From: Hyphomicrobiales bacterium
GTDB lineage: Bacteria > Pseudomonadota > Alphaproteobacteria > Rhizobiales > Rhizobiaceae
Reading direction: 5' to 3'
Assembly: GCA_017305935.1 (NCBI GenBank)
Contig: JAFKJU010000009.1
Coordinates: 207,715-271,714 of the forward strand
Length of the DNA: 64,000 nucleotides
Shown here piece after piece: positions 1 through 8,864 of this stretch. Numbering within the stretch: position 1 is the first letter of the stretch; every line of letters begins with the position of its first letter. The notes under the pieces are model-generated. The model did not search any database and was not told the DNA's origin. It saw only the letters and a list, made by a program, of their open reading frames with translations. Made by a program: the position numbers and the translations under genes.

Positions 1-1497
1 CTCGACCTGATCTGGATCGAGGCCGAGCGCCTCCGCCCCGATCTGGGCCAGCGCCGTCCAGGCGCCCTGGCCCATGTCGGCGCCGGCGGTCTCGATCAGG
101 GCGCTGCCGTCGGCGCGCAGTGTCGCCCGCGCCGAGGCCGGGAAATGCGGGCAGGGAAACACCGCCGTGCCCATGCCCCAGCCAAGCAGGAAACCGTTCT
201 TGTCGCGCATCTGGCGCGGCTGCAGCGGGCGCTTCGACCAGCCGAAGCGTTTCGCGCCCTCGGCATAGCATTCGCGCAGCGCCTTGGAGGAGAAGGGCCG
301 GCCGCTGCCGGGTTCGGTTTCGGCGTAATTGGCGAGGCGAAAGACGAGCGGATCCATGCCGCAGGCCTCGGCCGCCTCGTCGATGGCGATTTCGAGCGCC
401 GCCGAGCCGCTGGCTTCGCCGGGCGCGCGCATCGGCCCCGGCGTGCCGGTGTCGAGGCGCAGGCCCTCATGCTCGACCAGGATCGCCGGGCTGGCATAAA
501 GCGGCAGCGCGGCATTGGCGGCGGGTTCGAGGAAATCATCGAAGCTGGAGGTGGCGGAGAGCGAATGGTGATGCAGCGCCGTCAGGCGCCCGTCCTCGTC
601 CACGCCGAGGCGCAGCGATTGCCAGGTTTGGCCGCGATGGCCGACCGGACCGTACATCTGGGCCCGGCTGAGCGCCAGCTTGACCGGCCGGCCGAGCTGG
701 CGCGCGGCGAGGATGGCCAGCAGTTGCGGCCCGTTGAGGATCGCCTTGGAGCCGAAGCCGCCGCCGAGGAAGGGCGAGCGGATGACGACGTTTTCGGCGG
801 GAATGCCGAAATAGGCGCCATAGGCGGCGCAGCTCAGCGCCATCGCCTGGTTCGGCATGTCGATCGTCACCTTGTCGCCGTCCCAGGCGGCGACCACGGC
901 ATGCGGCTCCATGGCGTTGTGATATTGCGCCGGCGTCTCGTATTCGGCAGCAACGATGCGCGCGGCGCGGGCAAAACCGGCGTCGAGATCGCCATGGGCC
1001 GTGCGCGGCGAGCCGCCGACGCCGACGGCCGGCGGCGCATAGCGCTCGCCGCTGGCGCGATCGGTGCGGGCGGGCTCGGCCGCATAGCGGGGCGCAAGCA
1101 GCACGGCCGCTTCCGTCGCCGCCTCCAGCGTCTCGGCGACGACCAGCGCGATCGGCTGGTTGACGTAGCGCACGCCGTCATCCTGCAGCACCTCGACGCG
1201 GAAGCCGAAGGGCGGCATCTTCTCCTCGGGATCGTGAAACAGCGGCGGCCGGTTGGCCGGCGTCATCACGGCAACGACGCCGGGATGGGCCTCCGCCGCC
1301 GCGACATCGAGAAAGGCCACCCGGCCGCGGGCGATGGTCGAAACGGCGGTGACGGCATAGAGAAGGCCGTCCGGCGTATTGTCAGCGGCATAGGTGGCGC
1401 GGCCGGTCACCTTCAGCACGCCGTCGCGGCGGGTCAGCGGCTGGCCGGCATTCGAGCCGTAGCGGCCGGTGCTCATGGGAATGGCGTCAGGCGACAT
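1..1497 (-). CDS. Molybdopterin-binding subunit of a xanthine dehydrogenase/aldehyde oxidase family enzyme (3' part outside window)
   Basis: Large catalytic subunit of a molybdenum hydroxylase that would carry the Mo-cytosine or Mo-pterin cofactor and oxidise an aldehyde or N-heterocycle. The protein starts MSPDAIPMSTGRYG and reads through typical family blocks: an N-terminal 'GVLKVTGRATYAADN' segment, 'NAMEPHAVVAAWDGD', 'SPFLGGGFGSKA' (the Mo-binding loop) and 'GPMRAPGEASGSAALE'. About 499 codons are present and the frame is still open at base 1, so roughly the last third of the family length (about 730 aa) is missing. The start overlaps the FAD-subunit gene end by 11 bp, as expected for one transcript coming from the iron-sulfur gene. 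Substrate cannot be read from sequence; PaoC-like aldehyde oxidase is the best guess because of the FAD subunit. Confidence 0.93.
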   Translation of the reverse strand, partial: MSPDAIPMSTGRYGSNAGQPLTRRDGVLKVTGRATYAADNTPDGLLYAVTAVSTIARGRVAFLDVAAAEAHPGVVAVMTPANRPPLFHDPEEKMPPFGFRVEVLQDDGVRYVNQPIALVVAETLEAATEAAVLLAPRYAAEPARTDRASGERYAPPAVGVGGSPRTAHGDLDAGFARAARIVAAEYETPAQYHNAMEPHAVVAAWDGDKVTIDMPNQAMALSCAAYGAYFGIPAENVVIRSPFLGGGFGSKAILNGPQLLAILAARQLGRPVKLALSRAQMYGPVGHRGQTWQSLRLGVDEDGRLTALHHHSLSATSSFDDFLEPAANAALPLYASPAILVEHEGLRLDTGTPGPMRAPGEASGSAALEIAIDEAAEACGMDPLVFRLANYAETEPGSGRPFSSKALRECYAEGAKRFGWSKRPLQPRQMRDKNGFLLGWGMGTAVFPCPHFPASARATLRADGSALIETAGADMGQGAWTALAQIGAEALGLDPDQVE

Positions 1498-2545
1498 GGC
1501 GATCTCCCGTATGGGTCGAGAAGGGCGAGGCGGGCAAAGCGGGCATCACCGCCGGCGTGCCTTCCATCGCAAGGGTCAGCGCTCGCACAAGGATGCGGCG
1601 CGCCAGCTCGATCTTGAATTCATTGGCGCCGGAAGGCTTTGCCTCGGCCAACGCCAGCGCCGCCGCTCCGGCGAAAGCTTCCGTATCCGGCAAGGCGCCT
1701 ATGAGCGAGGCTTCCGCCGCCCGCGCCCGCCACGGTTTGGCCGCGACCGCGCCGAGCGCCAGCCGCGCTTCGCGGATGCGCCCATCCTCCACCGTCAGCA
1801 TGGCCGCGGCCGAAACGACGGCGAAGGCATAGGACATGCGCTCGCGCAGCTTCAGATACCGCGCCTTGGCCGCAAAAGCCTTGGCCTCGGCCGGCAGGCG
1901 CAGGCCGACGATCAGTTCGCCGGGAAGCAGGGCGTTTTCCAGTTCGGGCGTATCGCCAGGCAGGCGATGCAGTGCATCGAGCGCGATCTCGCGCGGCCCT
2001 TGCGGCCCCTCGATCTCGACCACGGCATCCAGCGCCACCAAGGGCACGCAGACATCCGATGGGTGGGTGGCGATGCAATTTTCGCTCCAGCCGAGCACGG
2101 CATGCAGCCGATTTTCGCCGTGCAATGCGTCGCAGCCGGAGCCGGGAACGCGGCGATTGCAGGCGCTCGCCCCGTCCTGGAAATAGGCGCAGCGGTTGCG
2201 CTGCATCAGGTTGCCGCCGAGCGTGGCGGCATTGCGCAATTGCGCAGATGCGCCGGAAAGCAGCGCTTCGGCCACCGCCGGAAAGGCGCTCGCAAAGCGG
2301 ATATCATAGGCGAGATCGGCATTGCGCACCAGCGCGCCGATGCGCACCGACCCGTCCTCCAGCCAGTCGATGCGGTCGAGGCCGGGCAAGCGGGAAATAT
2401 CGACGAGCCGTTCCGGCCGCGAGACGCCGATCTTCATCAGGTCGACGAGATTGGTGCCGCCGGCGAGATAGGCGGAGCCGGGCTTGCCGCCCTCGGCAAT
2501 GGCTTCAGTCAGGCCTGTGGGTCGGAGGAAATCGAAGCGGTTCAT
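1487..2545 (-). CDS. FAD-binding subunit of molybdenum hydroxylase, PaoB-like with extra Cys cluster
   Basis: Medium (FAD) subunit, 352 aa, passing electrons from the iron-sulfur subunit to FAD. The FAD-binding loop 'AGGTNLVDLMKIG' and the 'TLGGNLMQRNRCAYF' block of CO-dehydrogenase-type flavoproteins are clear. Just after it lies a Cys-rich stretch (RC...AC...GSGC...ENC) of the sort that binds an additional [4Fe-4S] cluster in PaoB and 4-hydroxybenzoyl-CoA reductase, which argues against a plain xanthine dehydrogenase. I use the ATG at 2545 (protein MNRFDFLRPTG); its ATGA overlaps the stop of the iron-sulfur gene by 4 bp, so translation is probably coupled. Cluster assignment is inference from family knowledge. 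Confidence 0.93.
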   Translation of the reverse strand: MNRFDFLRPTGLTEAIAEGGKPGSAYLAGGTNLVDLMKIGVSRPERLVDISRLPGLDRIDWLEDGSVRIGALVRNADLAYDIRFASAFPAVAEALLSGASAQLRNAATLGGNLMQRNRCAYFQDGASACNRRVPGSGCDALHGENRLHAVLGWSENCIATHPSDVCVPLVALDAVVEIEGPQGPREIALDALHRLPGDTPELENALLPGELIVGLRLPAEAKAFAAKARYLKLRERMSYAFAVVSAAAMLTVEDGRIREARLALGAVAAKPWRARAAEASLIGALPDTEAFAGAAALALAEAKPSGANEFKIELARRILVRALTLAMEGTPAVMPALPASPFSTHTGDRHVA

Positions 2546-3039
2546 GCCGCGTCCCTCCCAGTCTCGGCGGTCATCTCGCGCTGCGCCTGGAGCACTGCCT
2601 CGGTGATGCCTTTGTAGGCGCCGCATCGACAGAGATTGCCGCTCATCAGTTCGCGCACCCGCTCGGCATCGTCGCCGGCATGGCCCTCCGATATCAGGCC
2701 AACGGCGCTCATGATCTGTCCGGGCGTGCAATAGCCGCATTGGAAACCGTCGCAGGCGATGAAGGCGGCTTGCACCGGATGCAGCGCCTCGCCCTCGGCA
2801 AGGCCTTCGATGGTGGTGACGCTTGCGCCGTCAAGGGTGGCGGCCAGCGACAGGCAGGCATTGATGCGCCGGCCGTCGACCAGGACGGTGCAGGCGCCGC
2901 ATTGGCCGCGATCGCAGCCCTTTTTGGTGCCGGACAGGTGAAGGCGCTCGCGCAACAGGTCGAGTAGCGTCACGCGCGGGTCGTCGAGCGCGATGGCGCG
3001 CGGCTGGCCATTGACGGTGAGGCTGATGGAGAGTGTCAT
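2542..3039 (-). CDS. [2Fe-2S] subunit of molybdenum hydroxylase
   Basis: Small iron-sulfur subunit, 165 aa, the first gene of the three-gene operon. A ferredoxin-like domain holds Cys42, Cys47, Cys50 and Cys62 ('CDRGQCGACTVLVDG'), and the C-terminal helical domain holds Cys101, Cys104, Cys137 and Cys139 ('CGYCTPGQ', 'CRCGAY'): all eight ligands of the two [2Fe-2S] clusters are present. Unlike PaoA there is no Tat signal peptide, so the complex should be cytoplasmic. The ATG at 3039 (MTLSISLTVNGQ) fits the domain start; an upstream in-frame extension has no family similarity. Transcribed away from the TetR gene, with a palindrome between them. Confidence 0.95.
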   Translation of the reverse strand: MTLSISLTVNGQPRAIALDDPRVTLLDLLRERLHLSGTKKGCDRGQCGACTVLVDGRRINACLSLAATLDGASVTTIEGLAEGEALHPVQAAFIACDGFQCGYCTPGQIMSAVGLISEGHAGDDAERVRELMSGNLCRCGAYKGITEAVLQAQREMTAETGRDAA

Positions 3040-3135
3040 GGGGATACTCCATTCAGAGAAAGTGCTATGACGGATCGAAGCCGCGGGGAGCGGCAGGCGA
3101 CGGGCTTTGCGTCGTCGCGATGCAGGCGGCAATAT

Positions 3136-3152
3136 ACGGAGGGTGCCTCCGT
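3136..3152. promoter_or_regulatory. Palindromic operator, probable TetR-family binding site
   Basis: Perfect inverted repeat ACGGAGG-gtg-CCTCCGT in the 143-bp gap between the divergent molybdenum hydroxylase operon and the TetR gene, 31 bp upstream of the TetR start. Size and symmetry suit a TetR dimer; assignment to this regulator is inference from position. Confidence 0.7.
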
Positions 3153-3182
3153 TTAGCAAGAGGGCAAGCTTTTTTCAGTCAG

Positions 3183-3761
3183 ATGGAACACGAGACCGCA
3201 AAGACAAGACGCAAGCCCCGTGCCGATTCGCTGCGCAACCGCGAGCGGCTGCTGGCTGCCGCCGCCGAGATTTTCAGCGCCGGCGCCGGGCAGGCGAGCC
3301 TGGAGGCAGTGGCGCGGGCGGCGGGCGTCGGCATCGGCACGCTCTATCGGCATTTCCCGACGCGCGACTCCCTGTTCGAGGCCGTCTATCGCCACGAGGT
3401 CGATCTGCTCGGCGAACTCGCCGAAAAGCTGGCGGGTGAGGCCGATCCCGTCGAGGCGCTGAAAACCTGGCTGCAGGCAAATATCCGGCTGGTGGCCGCC
3501 AAGAAGGGTATGATCGAAGCCCTGCAACTCGCCGCCCACGGCTCCTCCGACCTCAAGGCCTATAGCTACGAACGCATGCTCGGCGCACTGCGCACCCTGC
3601 GCGACCGCGCCGTCGCCGCCGACGCCATCCGCGACGACATCCCCGCCGAAGATCTGTTGCGGACGTTGCTCGGCATCTTCTACGCCCAGAGCAGCCCGGA
3701 CTGGCATCCGACGGCATTGAGGATGGTGGATGTGTTTGTGGATGGTCTTCGGCGGCGGTAA
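3183..3761 (+). CDS. TetR/AcrR-family transcriptional regulator
   Basis: 192-aa repressor-type regulator. The N-terminal helix-turn-helix is clear: 'RERLLAAAAEIFSAGAG', then 'LEAVARAAGVGIGTLYRHF' (about residues 22-60), followed by a helical ligand-binding domain ending in 'LLGIFYAQSSPDWHP'. I choose the ATG at 3183 because the frame upstream is not protein-like and this start places the HTH at the usual distance from the N-terminus. Divergent from the molybdenum hydroxylase operon with the 17-bp palindrome in between, so it most likely represses that operon and itself. The ligand is unknown, perhaps the aldehyde or heterocycle oxidised by the enzyme. Confidence 0.93.
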   Translation: MEHETAKTRRKPRADSLRNRERLLAAAAEIFSAGAGQASLEAVARAAGVGIGTLYRHFPTRDSLFEAVYRHEVDLLGELAEKLAGEADPVEALKTWLQANIRLVAAKKGMIEALQLAAHGSSDLKAYSYERMLGALRTLRDRAVAADAIRDDIPAEDLLRTLLGIFYAQSSPDWHPTALRMVDVFVDGLRRR

Positions 3762-3801
3762 GAAAAGTCCTTTCTAACCAGGCAGGACCATGCCGCCATC
3801 G

Positions 3802-3824
3802 CCTTCTCCCCCGAGGGGAGAAGG
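3802..3824. repeat. Intergenic palindrome, CCTTCTCCC type
   Basis: Inverted repeat CCTTCTCCC-ccgag-GGGAGAAGG between the convergent TetR and sugar dehydrogenase genes. Almost the same palindrome recurs at 7078-7100, so it is a dispersed element of the type common between rhizobial genes; here it may also serve as a bidirectional terminator. Confidence 0.7.
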
Positions 3825-3867
3825 GGCCTTGGAGCGGCCGGCTTGCTTCATAGGCGATTGCCCTGCC

Positions 3868-5331
3868 TCACTGCGGCAGCGTCGCCGGCGCGACGTTGGT
3901 CGGCGAGGGCGGGTTGACGCTGGCGCCGCCCTCTGACGGGGCGGCCGGCATTGCCTCGGTTGGGCTCGGTTGCGGTATCTGGTCGGTGCCGACGGGGGCG
4001 GGGGTCACCTTGCCGTCGGCGGAGGAGACGCGCCAGACGGTGTTGCCGGCATCGTCGGCGATCAGCAGCGCGCCGGTGCCGTCGATGCCGAGGCCGACCG
4101 GGCGGCCGCGGGCCTTGTCGCCCTGCAGGAAACCGGTGACCACATCCTGCGCCTTGCCATTCGGCTTGCCGTTCTCGAAAGGCACGTAGACAACCTTGTA
4201 TCCGTTGAAGATTTTCCGGTTCCAGCTCCCATGCTCGCCGACGAAGGCGCCGTTGGCATAGGCGGCGGGCAAGGCGGAGCCCATGGAAAAGGTGAGCCCG
4301 AGGGCCGCGACATGGCTCGACAGCGCATAATCCGGCTTGATCGCGTTCTCGACCATATCCGGCCGTGGCGGATGCACGCGGGCATCGACGTGATCGCCAT
4401 AATAGCTCCACGGCCAGCCGTAGAACGCGCCGTCCTTCACCGAGGTCATGTAGTCGGGCACCAGGTTCGGCCCCAGCTCGTCGCGCTCGTTGACCACGGC
4501 CCAGAGCTGGCCGGATTGTGGATTGAAGCTCAACCCGTTCGGATTGCGCATGCCGGAGGCGAAGACGCGGGCCGCGCCCGTGGCGCGATCGACCTGCCAG
4601 ATGGCGGCCCGGCCCTTTTCCGCCTCCAGCCCGTTTTCGACGATGTTCGAATTCGAGCCGACCGAGACATAGAGCAGCTTGCCATCCGGGCTGAGCGCCA
4701 GATCCTTGGTCCAGTGGTGGTCGATCGGGCCGCCCGGCAATGGCGTCAGCACCTTCGGTTTCGCCTTGATCTCCGTCTGGCCGAGTTCGTAGGGGTAGGC
4801 GAGGATGGCGCTGGTGGTGGCGACATAGAGCGTATTGTCGGCCCAGGCGACGCCGAAGGGCGAATCGAGCTTGGTCAAAAGGTCATGACGTTCATCGACG
4901 GTGCCGTCGCGATTTCCGTCGCGCAGAAGGGTTATGGTGTTGCTCTCCTTCTTGGGACCGCCGTCGCCATGCGACAATGCCATGATCCAGCCGCGCACGG
5001 CATCCTTCGGGCGCGACAGCGGCTCGCTGTCCGGCCCGCGCGACTGCACGACCAGCACGTCGCCGTTCGGCAAGGTATGGATGGTGCGCGGATTGGCGAG
5101 ATCCCTGGCATAGGCGGCAATCGCCAGGCCCTCGGGAACGCTTGGCGCCTCGCCTTCCTTCCAGCCGATCACCTTGGCGACCTTGTTGTCCGGCACCAGC
5201 ATCAGGCTGGGCTCGGGCAACACCGGATCGGGGCCGATCTGCTGTGAGATGTCGAAATCCTCGGCGAAGGCTGCGCCCGCCGTGAGGGCAAGCGCCAGCG
5301 CGGAGACGGAAAACAGGGGCGAGACGGTCAT
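3868..5331 (-). CDS. Secreted PQQ-type sugar (L-sorbosone/glucose) dehydrogenase family beta-propeller
   Basis: 487-aa periplasmic protein. A signal peptide is plain at residues 1-22 (hydrophobic core, cleavage after AGAAFA). The body shows glucose/sorbosone dehydrogenase motifs: 'ANPRTIHTLPNGDVLVVQSR', 'GDGNRDGT'-like blade loops, 'GMRNPNGLSFNPQSGQLW', 'FYGWPWSYYGDHVD' and 'GEHGSWNRKIFNGYKVV'. There is no CXXCH heme motif. The last 45 residues are Pro/Ala-rich and probably disordered. Overlaps the upstream membrane protein gene by one base (TGATG), so the two are co-translated. Actual sugar substrate is not readable. Confidence 0.9.
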   Translation of the reverse strand: MTVSPLFSVSALALALTAGAAFAEDFDISQQIGPDPVLPEPSLMLVPDNKVAKVIGWKEGEAPSVPEGLAIAAYARDLANPRTIHTLPNGDVLVVQSRGPDSEPLSRPKDAVRGWIMALSHGDGGPKKESNTITLLRDGNRDGTVDERHDLLTKLDSPFGVAWADNTLYVATTSAILAYPYELGQTEIKAKPKVLTPLPGGPIDHHWTKDLALSPDGKLLYVSVGSNSNIVENGLEAEKGRAAIWQVDRATGAARVFASGMRNPNGLSFNPQSGQLWAVVNERDELGPNLVPDYMTSVKDGAFYGWPWSYYGDHVDARVHPPRPDMVENAIKPDYALSSHVAALGLTFSMGSALPAAYANGAFVGEHGSWNRKIFNGYKVVYVPFENGKPNGKAQDVVTGFLQGDKARGRPVGLGIDGTGALLIADDAGNTVWRVSSADGKVTPAPVGTDQIPQPSPTEAMPAAPSEGGASVNPPSPTNVAPATLPQ

Positions 5332-5768
5332 CAAACCCTCCAGGCGAGCTTGGCATAACGGCCGGCGGACACGCCGACCGCCAGCACGATGAGAACGAAG
5401 GTGACCGCCGACAGCGCCAGCCCATAGGGCACCACCGCCGTCCAGCCGTCGCCGGCATGGATCAGGCTGTTGAGCACGGCGAGCGCCAGAATGATCAGGT
5501 AAAGAAGAACGGCGCCGAAGCCGGGCCGCAGGGGCCGCGTGCGCGGCCGCATGAGATCGATCAGCCCGGCAACAAGCGCCACGGCCCCGAATACCAGTCC
5601 GGCAAACAGCAGCCAGGCGGAAAAATTCTGCCACATCACATTCGCCGTCTGGGAGAAGGCGATATCGGTCACCAGCGCCAGCGGGAAGCAGACGAAGGGG
5701 AAGGGAAGGAAGACCGATTGCAGCGGCATGGCGGCGGCATCGGTCTGACGCGGCGTAAAGAACCCCAT
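5331..5768 (-). CDS. DUF2231-like four-helix membrane protein
   Basis: 145-aa integral membrane protein with about four hydrophobic segments: 'VFLPFPFVCFPLALVTDIAF', 'AWLLFAGLVFGAVALVAGLI', 'AVLLYLIILALAVLNSLI' and the C-terminal 'GLALSAVTFVLIVLAVG'. The pattern, and its pairing with a secreted sugar dehydrogenase of the sorbosone type, matches DUF2231 proteins, which are commonly found beside such dehydrogenases. I take the ATG at 5768 (MGFFTPRQ); the upstream extension is Pro-rich and not family-like. Probably forms a two-gene operon with the dehydrogenase and could anchor it or relay electrons; that role is inference. Confidence 0.8.
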   Translation of the reverse strand: MGFFTPRQTDAAAMPLQSVFLPFPFVCFPLALVTDIAFSQTANVMWQNFSAWLLFAGLVFGAVALVAGLIDLMRPRTRPLRPGFGAVLLYLIILALAVLNSLIHAGDGWTAVVPYGLALSAVTFVLIVLAVGVSAGRYAKLAWRV

Positions 5769-6047
5769 GGACGGTACTCCGGGCGTTGGCGGCGGGTCTG
5801 GCGACAATACCCGCAAACCCCCGCTTTTGTTCCATCGCTGGGCGGCCAGTGGGCAGATCTGCCTCGTGCCCGCGCAATGGCGAAGACCGGCGCTGCGGGA
5901 AACTCGTCACCGTGTTTCTCCGGCGCGGCGAATTTTTGTTTCCCAGGCCGGACGAAAATGAAACGCTGATTTCTATAAAATCTATGGATTAATATCATTA
6001 TTGAAGTCGCCTGCTGGACAGGCTGATCGAACCAAGGGGCGACATCC

Positions 6048-7058
6048 ATGCGCAAGAAACTGTTTCTCTCCATCCTCGGCCTGCTCGTGACGGGCATTCT
6101 TTCCGATGCCGCCGCGGCCGACGCCAGGAAAGTGGTCGTCGCCTATCAGACGGGTGCTTCGCCCTATGTCGTCGGCATCGCCAATGGCGACCTCGCCCGC
6201 CAGACCGGCTGGGATATCGAGTTCCGCCGTTTCAATTCCGGCGCCGAGATCTTCGCCGCCATCGCCTCGGGCGACGTGCAGATCGGCGATGTCGGCTCCA
6301 GCCCCTATGCGGCCGCCGCCAGCCGCGAACTGAAGGTCAAGGGCGTCTATATCACCGGCGGCTCGGGCGAGGGCGAGGCCTTCGTCGTGCGCCCGGATAT
6401 CACGGGGCCGGCCGATCTCAAGGGCAAGAAATTCGCCGCGGCCCCCGTCTCCACCGACCATTACCAGCTTCTCGCCGTGCTGAAGCAGGAGGGGTTGACC
6501 GAGAAGGACACCCAGGTCATCGCCATCCCGCAGCCGGAAATCGTCGCCGCCTGGAAGCGCGGCGATATCGACGGCGCCTTCGTCTGGGATCCGGCGCTGT
6601 CGGAACTGAAGAAGGACGGCCATGTGTTCCTGACCTCGGGCGAGGTCGCCAAACGCGGCGCCCCGGTCTTCGGCGCGCTGGTGGTGACCGATGAATTCGC
6701 TAGAGACAACAAGGAATTCGTCAGCAAATATGTCGGCTTGATCGACCAGTATTATACCTCTTACGTCAACGACCCCAAGAGCTGGGGGCCGGAGTCCGAA
6801 AACGCCAAGCTGATCGCCAAGCTGCAGGGCGGCACACCGGCCGAAAACGCCGAGCGCCTGAAGGCGACCGTCGCCGTGCCGCTGCGCGAGCAGGTGACCG
6901 ATGCCTGGCTCGGCGGCGGCGAGGCCGGCGGCGTCGCCAAGACGCTGAAGGACACCGCCGCCTTCCTTAAGGAGCAGCGCAAGATCACCGCCGTCAAGGA
7001 GAGCTATGCCGGGTTTGTCGACCCGCAATATGCGGCGGCGGTGCTGGCTTCCGAATAA
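6048..7058 (+). CDS. tauA: Taurine/sulfonate-type ABC transporter substrate-binding protein (first tau-like set)
   Basis: 336-aa periplasmic binding protein. Signal peptide at about residues 1-24 ([23 protein letters not shown]). Family blocks include '[19 protein letters not shown]', '[18 protein letters not shown]', '[18 protein letters not shown]' and '[19 protein letters not shown]'. It is a clear paralogue of the binding protein at 37044-38060, sharing the last motif almost exactly. SD AAGGGG precedes the ATG. A hairpin and 137 bp separate it from the ATPase gene. No taurine catabolic gene adjoins this set, so the true ligand could be another sulfonate or sulfonate-like compound. Confidence 0.92.
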   Translation: MRKKLFLSILGLLVTGILSDAAAADARKVVVAYQTGASPYVVGIANGDLARQTGWDIEFRRFNSGAEIFAAIASGDVQIGDVGSSPYAAAASRELKVKGVYITGGSGEGEAFVVRPDITGPADLKGKKFAAAPVSTDHYQLLAVLKQEGLTEKDTQVIAIPQPEIVAAWKRGDIDGAFVWDPALSELKKDGHVFLTSGEVAKRGAPVFGALVVTDEFARDNKEFVSKYVGLIDQYYTSYVNDPKSWGPESENAKLIAKLQGGTPAENAERLKATVAVPLREQVTDAWLGGGEAGGVAKTLKDTAAFLKEQRKITAVKESYAGFVDPQYAAAVLASE

Positions 7059-7077
7059 GGTTTAGCCCTCGCCCAAT

Positions 7078-7100
7078 CCTTCTCCCCGCGGGGGAGAAGG
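7078..7100. repeat. Intergenic palindrome, CCTTCTCCCC type, between binding-protein and ATPase genes
   Basis: Inverted repeat CCTTCTCCCC-gcg-GGGGAGAAGG, 10-bp stem, 20 bp after the binding-protein stop. It resembles the element at 3802-3824. Inside an ABC operon such a stem often protects the upstream transcript or reduces read-through, giving more binding protein than transporter. Confidence 0.7.
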
Positions 7101-7195
7101 AAGTGCGGCAACGGCATCATCCACAAGGAATATCTCATCAAGCCGCGAAGAATGCACAGGCAAGGCTCGTCGCCTCCCGCACAAAGGAAAACGCC

Positions 7196-7981
7196 ATGCT
7201 CGATATCCGAAACGCGACTGTCCGTTATGCCGCCGCCGATGGGCAGGAGGTCCACGCCCTCGACCGGGTGTCCTTTACCATTCCCGCCCGGTCGATCGTC
7301 GTGGCGCTTGGCGCGTCCGGTTGCGGAAAATCGACGCTGCTGAACGCCATCGCCGGCTTCCTGCCGCTGACAGACGGCAAAATCCTGCTCGATGGACAGG
7401 AAATCCACGGCCCTGGCGGCGATCGCGGCGTCGTCTTCCAAAAGGATACGCTGCTGCCCTGGTCGAGTGTCGCCGACAATGTGGCGCTGGGCCTGCGCTA
7501 TCGCGGCGTGCCGGCCCGCCAGCGGCGCGAGCGCGCGCACGAGCTTCTCGATCTCGTCGGTCTTTCCGGCTTCGAGGACAAGTCGCCTTATGAGCTCTCC
7601 GGCGGCATGCGCCAGCGCGTCGGCATTGCCCGCGCGCTGGCCACCGATCCGCGTATCCTGCTGATGGACGAGCCCTTTGGCGCGCTCGACAGCCTGACCC
7701 GCGAGACGATGCAGCAATTGCTGGCCTCGATCTGGGCGAGCACCGGCAAGCAGGTGTTCTTCATCACCCATTCCATCGAGGAAGCGTTGCTGCTCGGCAC
7801 CCATATCCTCGTCATGTCGCCGCGCCCCGGCCGCATCGTTGCCCGTTACGACGCCGATTTCGTGCGCCGTTTCGCCGAAACGGGCGAGGCCGACGACATC
7901 CTCGCCGATCCCGCCTTCATCGCGCTGCGCAGCGAATTGCGCGCCCTCATCCACGCCGCGCCCGAGGCGCGCGCCGCTTGA
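7196..7981 (+). CDS. tauB: Taurine-type ABC transporter ATP-binding protein (first tau-like set)
   Basis: 261-aa ABC ATPase of the nitrate/sulfonate/taurine class. Walker A 'GASGCGKST' at about residues 39-47, Q-loop '[11 protein letters not shown]', signature 'LSGGMRQRV', Walker B '[14 protein letters not shown]' and switch His in '[13 protein letters not shown]'. I prefer the ATG at 7196 ([11 protein letters not shown]), preceded by AAAGGAAAA, over upstream in-frame codons whose residues are not family-like. Ends 20 bp before the permease gene. Couples ATP hydrolysis to import through the following permease. Confidence 0.93.
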   Translation: MLDIRNATVRYAAADGQEVHALDRVSFTIPARSIVVALGASGCGKSTLLNAIAGFLPLTDGKILLDGQEIHGPGGDRGVVFQKDTLLPWSSVADNVALGLRYRGVPARQRRERAHELLDLVGLSGFEDKSPYELSGGMRQRVGIARALATDPRILLMDEPFGALDSLTRETMQQLLASIWASTGKQVFFITHSIEEALLLGTHILVMSPRPGRIVARYDADFVRRFAETGEADDILADPAFIALRSELRALIHAAPEARAA

Positions 7982-8001
7982 TCCCCTACGGAGGACGATC
8001 C

Positions 8002-8847
8002 ATGAGTCTCGCCCTGGAAACCAATGAGACCCTGCGTGACGCCGATGCGCCTCCGCGTCCGCAAAAACCCCGACGCGCACCCCGCACCGGCACCGCCGTG
8101 ATCAGCACGGTGACGCTCGCCGCATTGATCGGCCTGTGGTTCGCCGCAAGCCAGCTCGGCCTCGTTTCGCCGCTCTTCCTGCCTTCGCCGCTGGAAGTGC
8201 TGCATCAGTTGCAGTCGATCGCCATTGACGGCTATGCCGAGGGCACGCTCACCGACCATGTCCTCGCCAGCGCTGGCCGCATCGGGGCGGCGCTTGCCTT
8301 CGGTATCGTGCTCGGCATTCCCCTCGGCCTCGCCATGGGCCTCAATCGCTGGGCCAAGGGCATTTTCGGCGTGCCGATCGATCTCTACTGGGGCCTGCCG
8401 CCGCTTGCCTATCTGCCGCTGCTGATCATCTGGCTTGGCATCGGCGAGGCGTCGAAAATCCTGCTGCTCAGCCTCGCGACCTTCGCGCCGATCTGCTACG
8501 CGGCACAGGCCGGCGTCCGCTCGGTGCCGGTGGAGCGCATCAACGCCGCCCGCTCGCTCGGCGCCACGCCGCTGCAGGTGTTTTTCACCATCGTCTTTCC
8601 GTCGGCCCTACCGGAAATCTTGACCGGCGTGCGCATCGCCATCGGCGCCAGCCTGTCGACATTGGTCGCCGCCGAACTCATCGCCGCCCGCTCCGGCCTC
8701 GGCTACATGATCATGTCAGCCGCCAATTTCCTCGCCACCGATGTCGTCTTCGTCGGCCTCGTGGTCATCGCCGCCTTCGCCTTCATCCTGACCACGCTGA
8801 TGAAATGGGCCGAGCGGCGGCTGGTTCCCTGGAAAGGCAAGATCTGA
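8002..8847 (+). CDS. tauC: Taurine-type ABC transporter permease (first tau-like set)
   Basis: 281-aa inner-membrane permease of the BPD class. After a Pro/Arg-rich cytoplasmic N-terminus come about six membrane segments; the EAA loop that docks the ATPase is 'EASKILLLSLATFAPICYAA' and continues into a VRSVPVERINAARSLGA block. The end 'RRLVPWKGKI' closely matches the end of the second permease at 35255 ('EKVLIPWKGRI'), confirming paralogy. ATG at 8002 has the SD GGAGGA; it follows the ATPase stop by 20 bp, so the three genes form one importer operon. Confidence 0.93.
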   Translation: MSLALETNETLRDADAPPRPQKPRRAPRTGTAVISTVTLAALIGLWFAASQLGLVSPLFLPSPLEVLHQLQSIAIDGYAEGTLTDHVLASAGRIGAALAFGIVLGIPLGLAMGLNRWAKGIFGVPIDLYWGLPPLAYLPLLIIWLGIGEASKILLLSLATFAPICYAAQAGVRSVPVERINAARSLGATPLQVFFTIVFPSALPEILTGVRIAIGASLSTLVAAELIAARSGLGYMIMSAANFLATDVVFVGLVVIAAFAFILTTLMKWAERRLVPWKGKI

Positions 8848-8864
8848 CGGCATCGTTCCGCCGG

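Noticed and set aside
7078..7100. Hairpin between tauA-like and tauB-like genes as a full terminator ending the operon
   Set aside because: There is no T-tract, the palindrome recurs at 3802 as a dispersed element, and the ATPase and permease genes need the upstream promoter.
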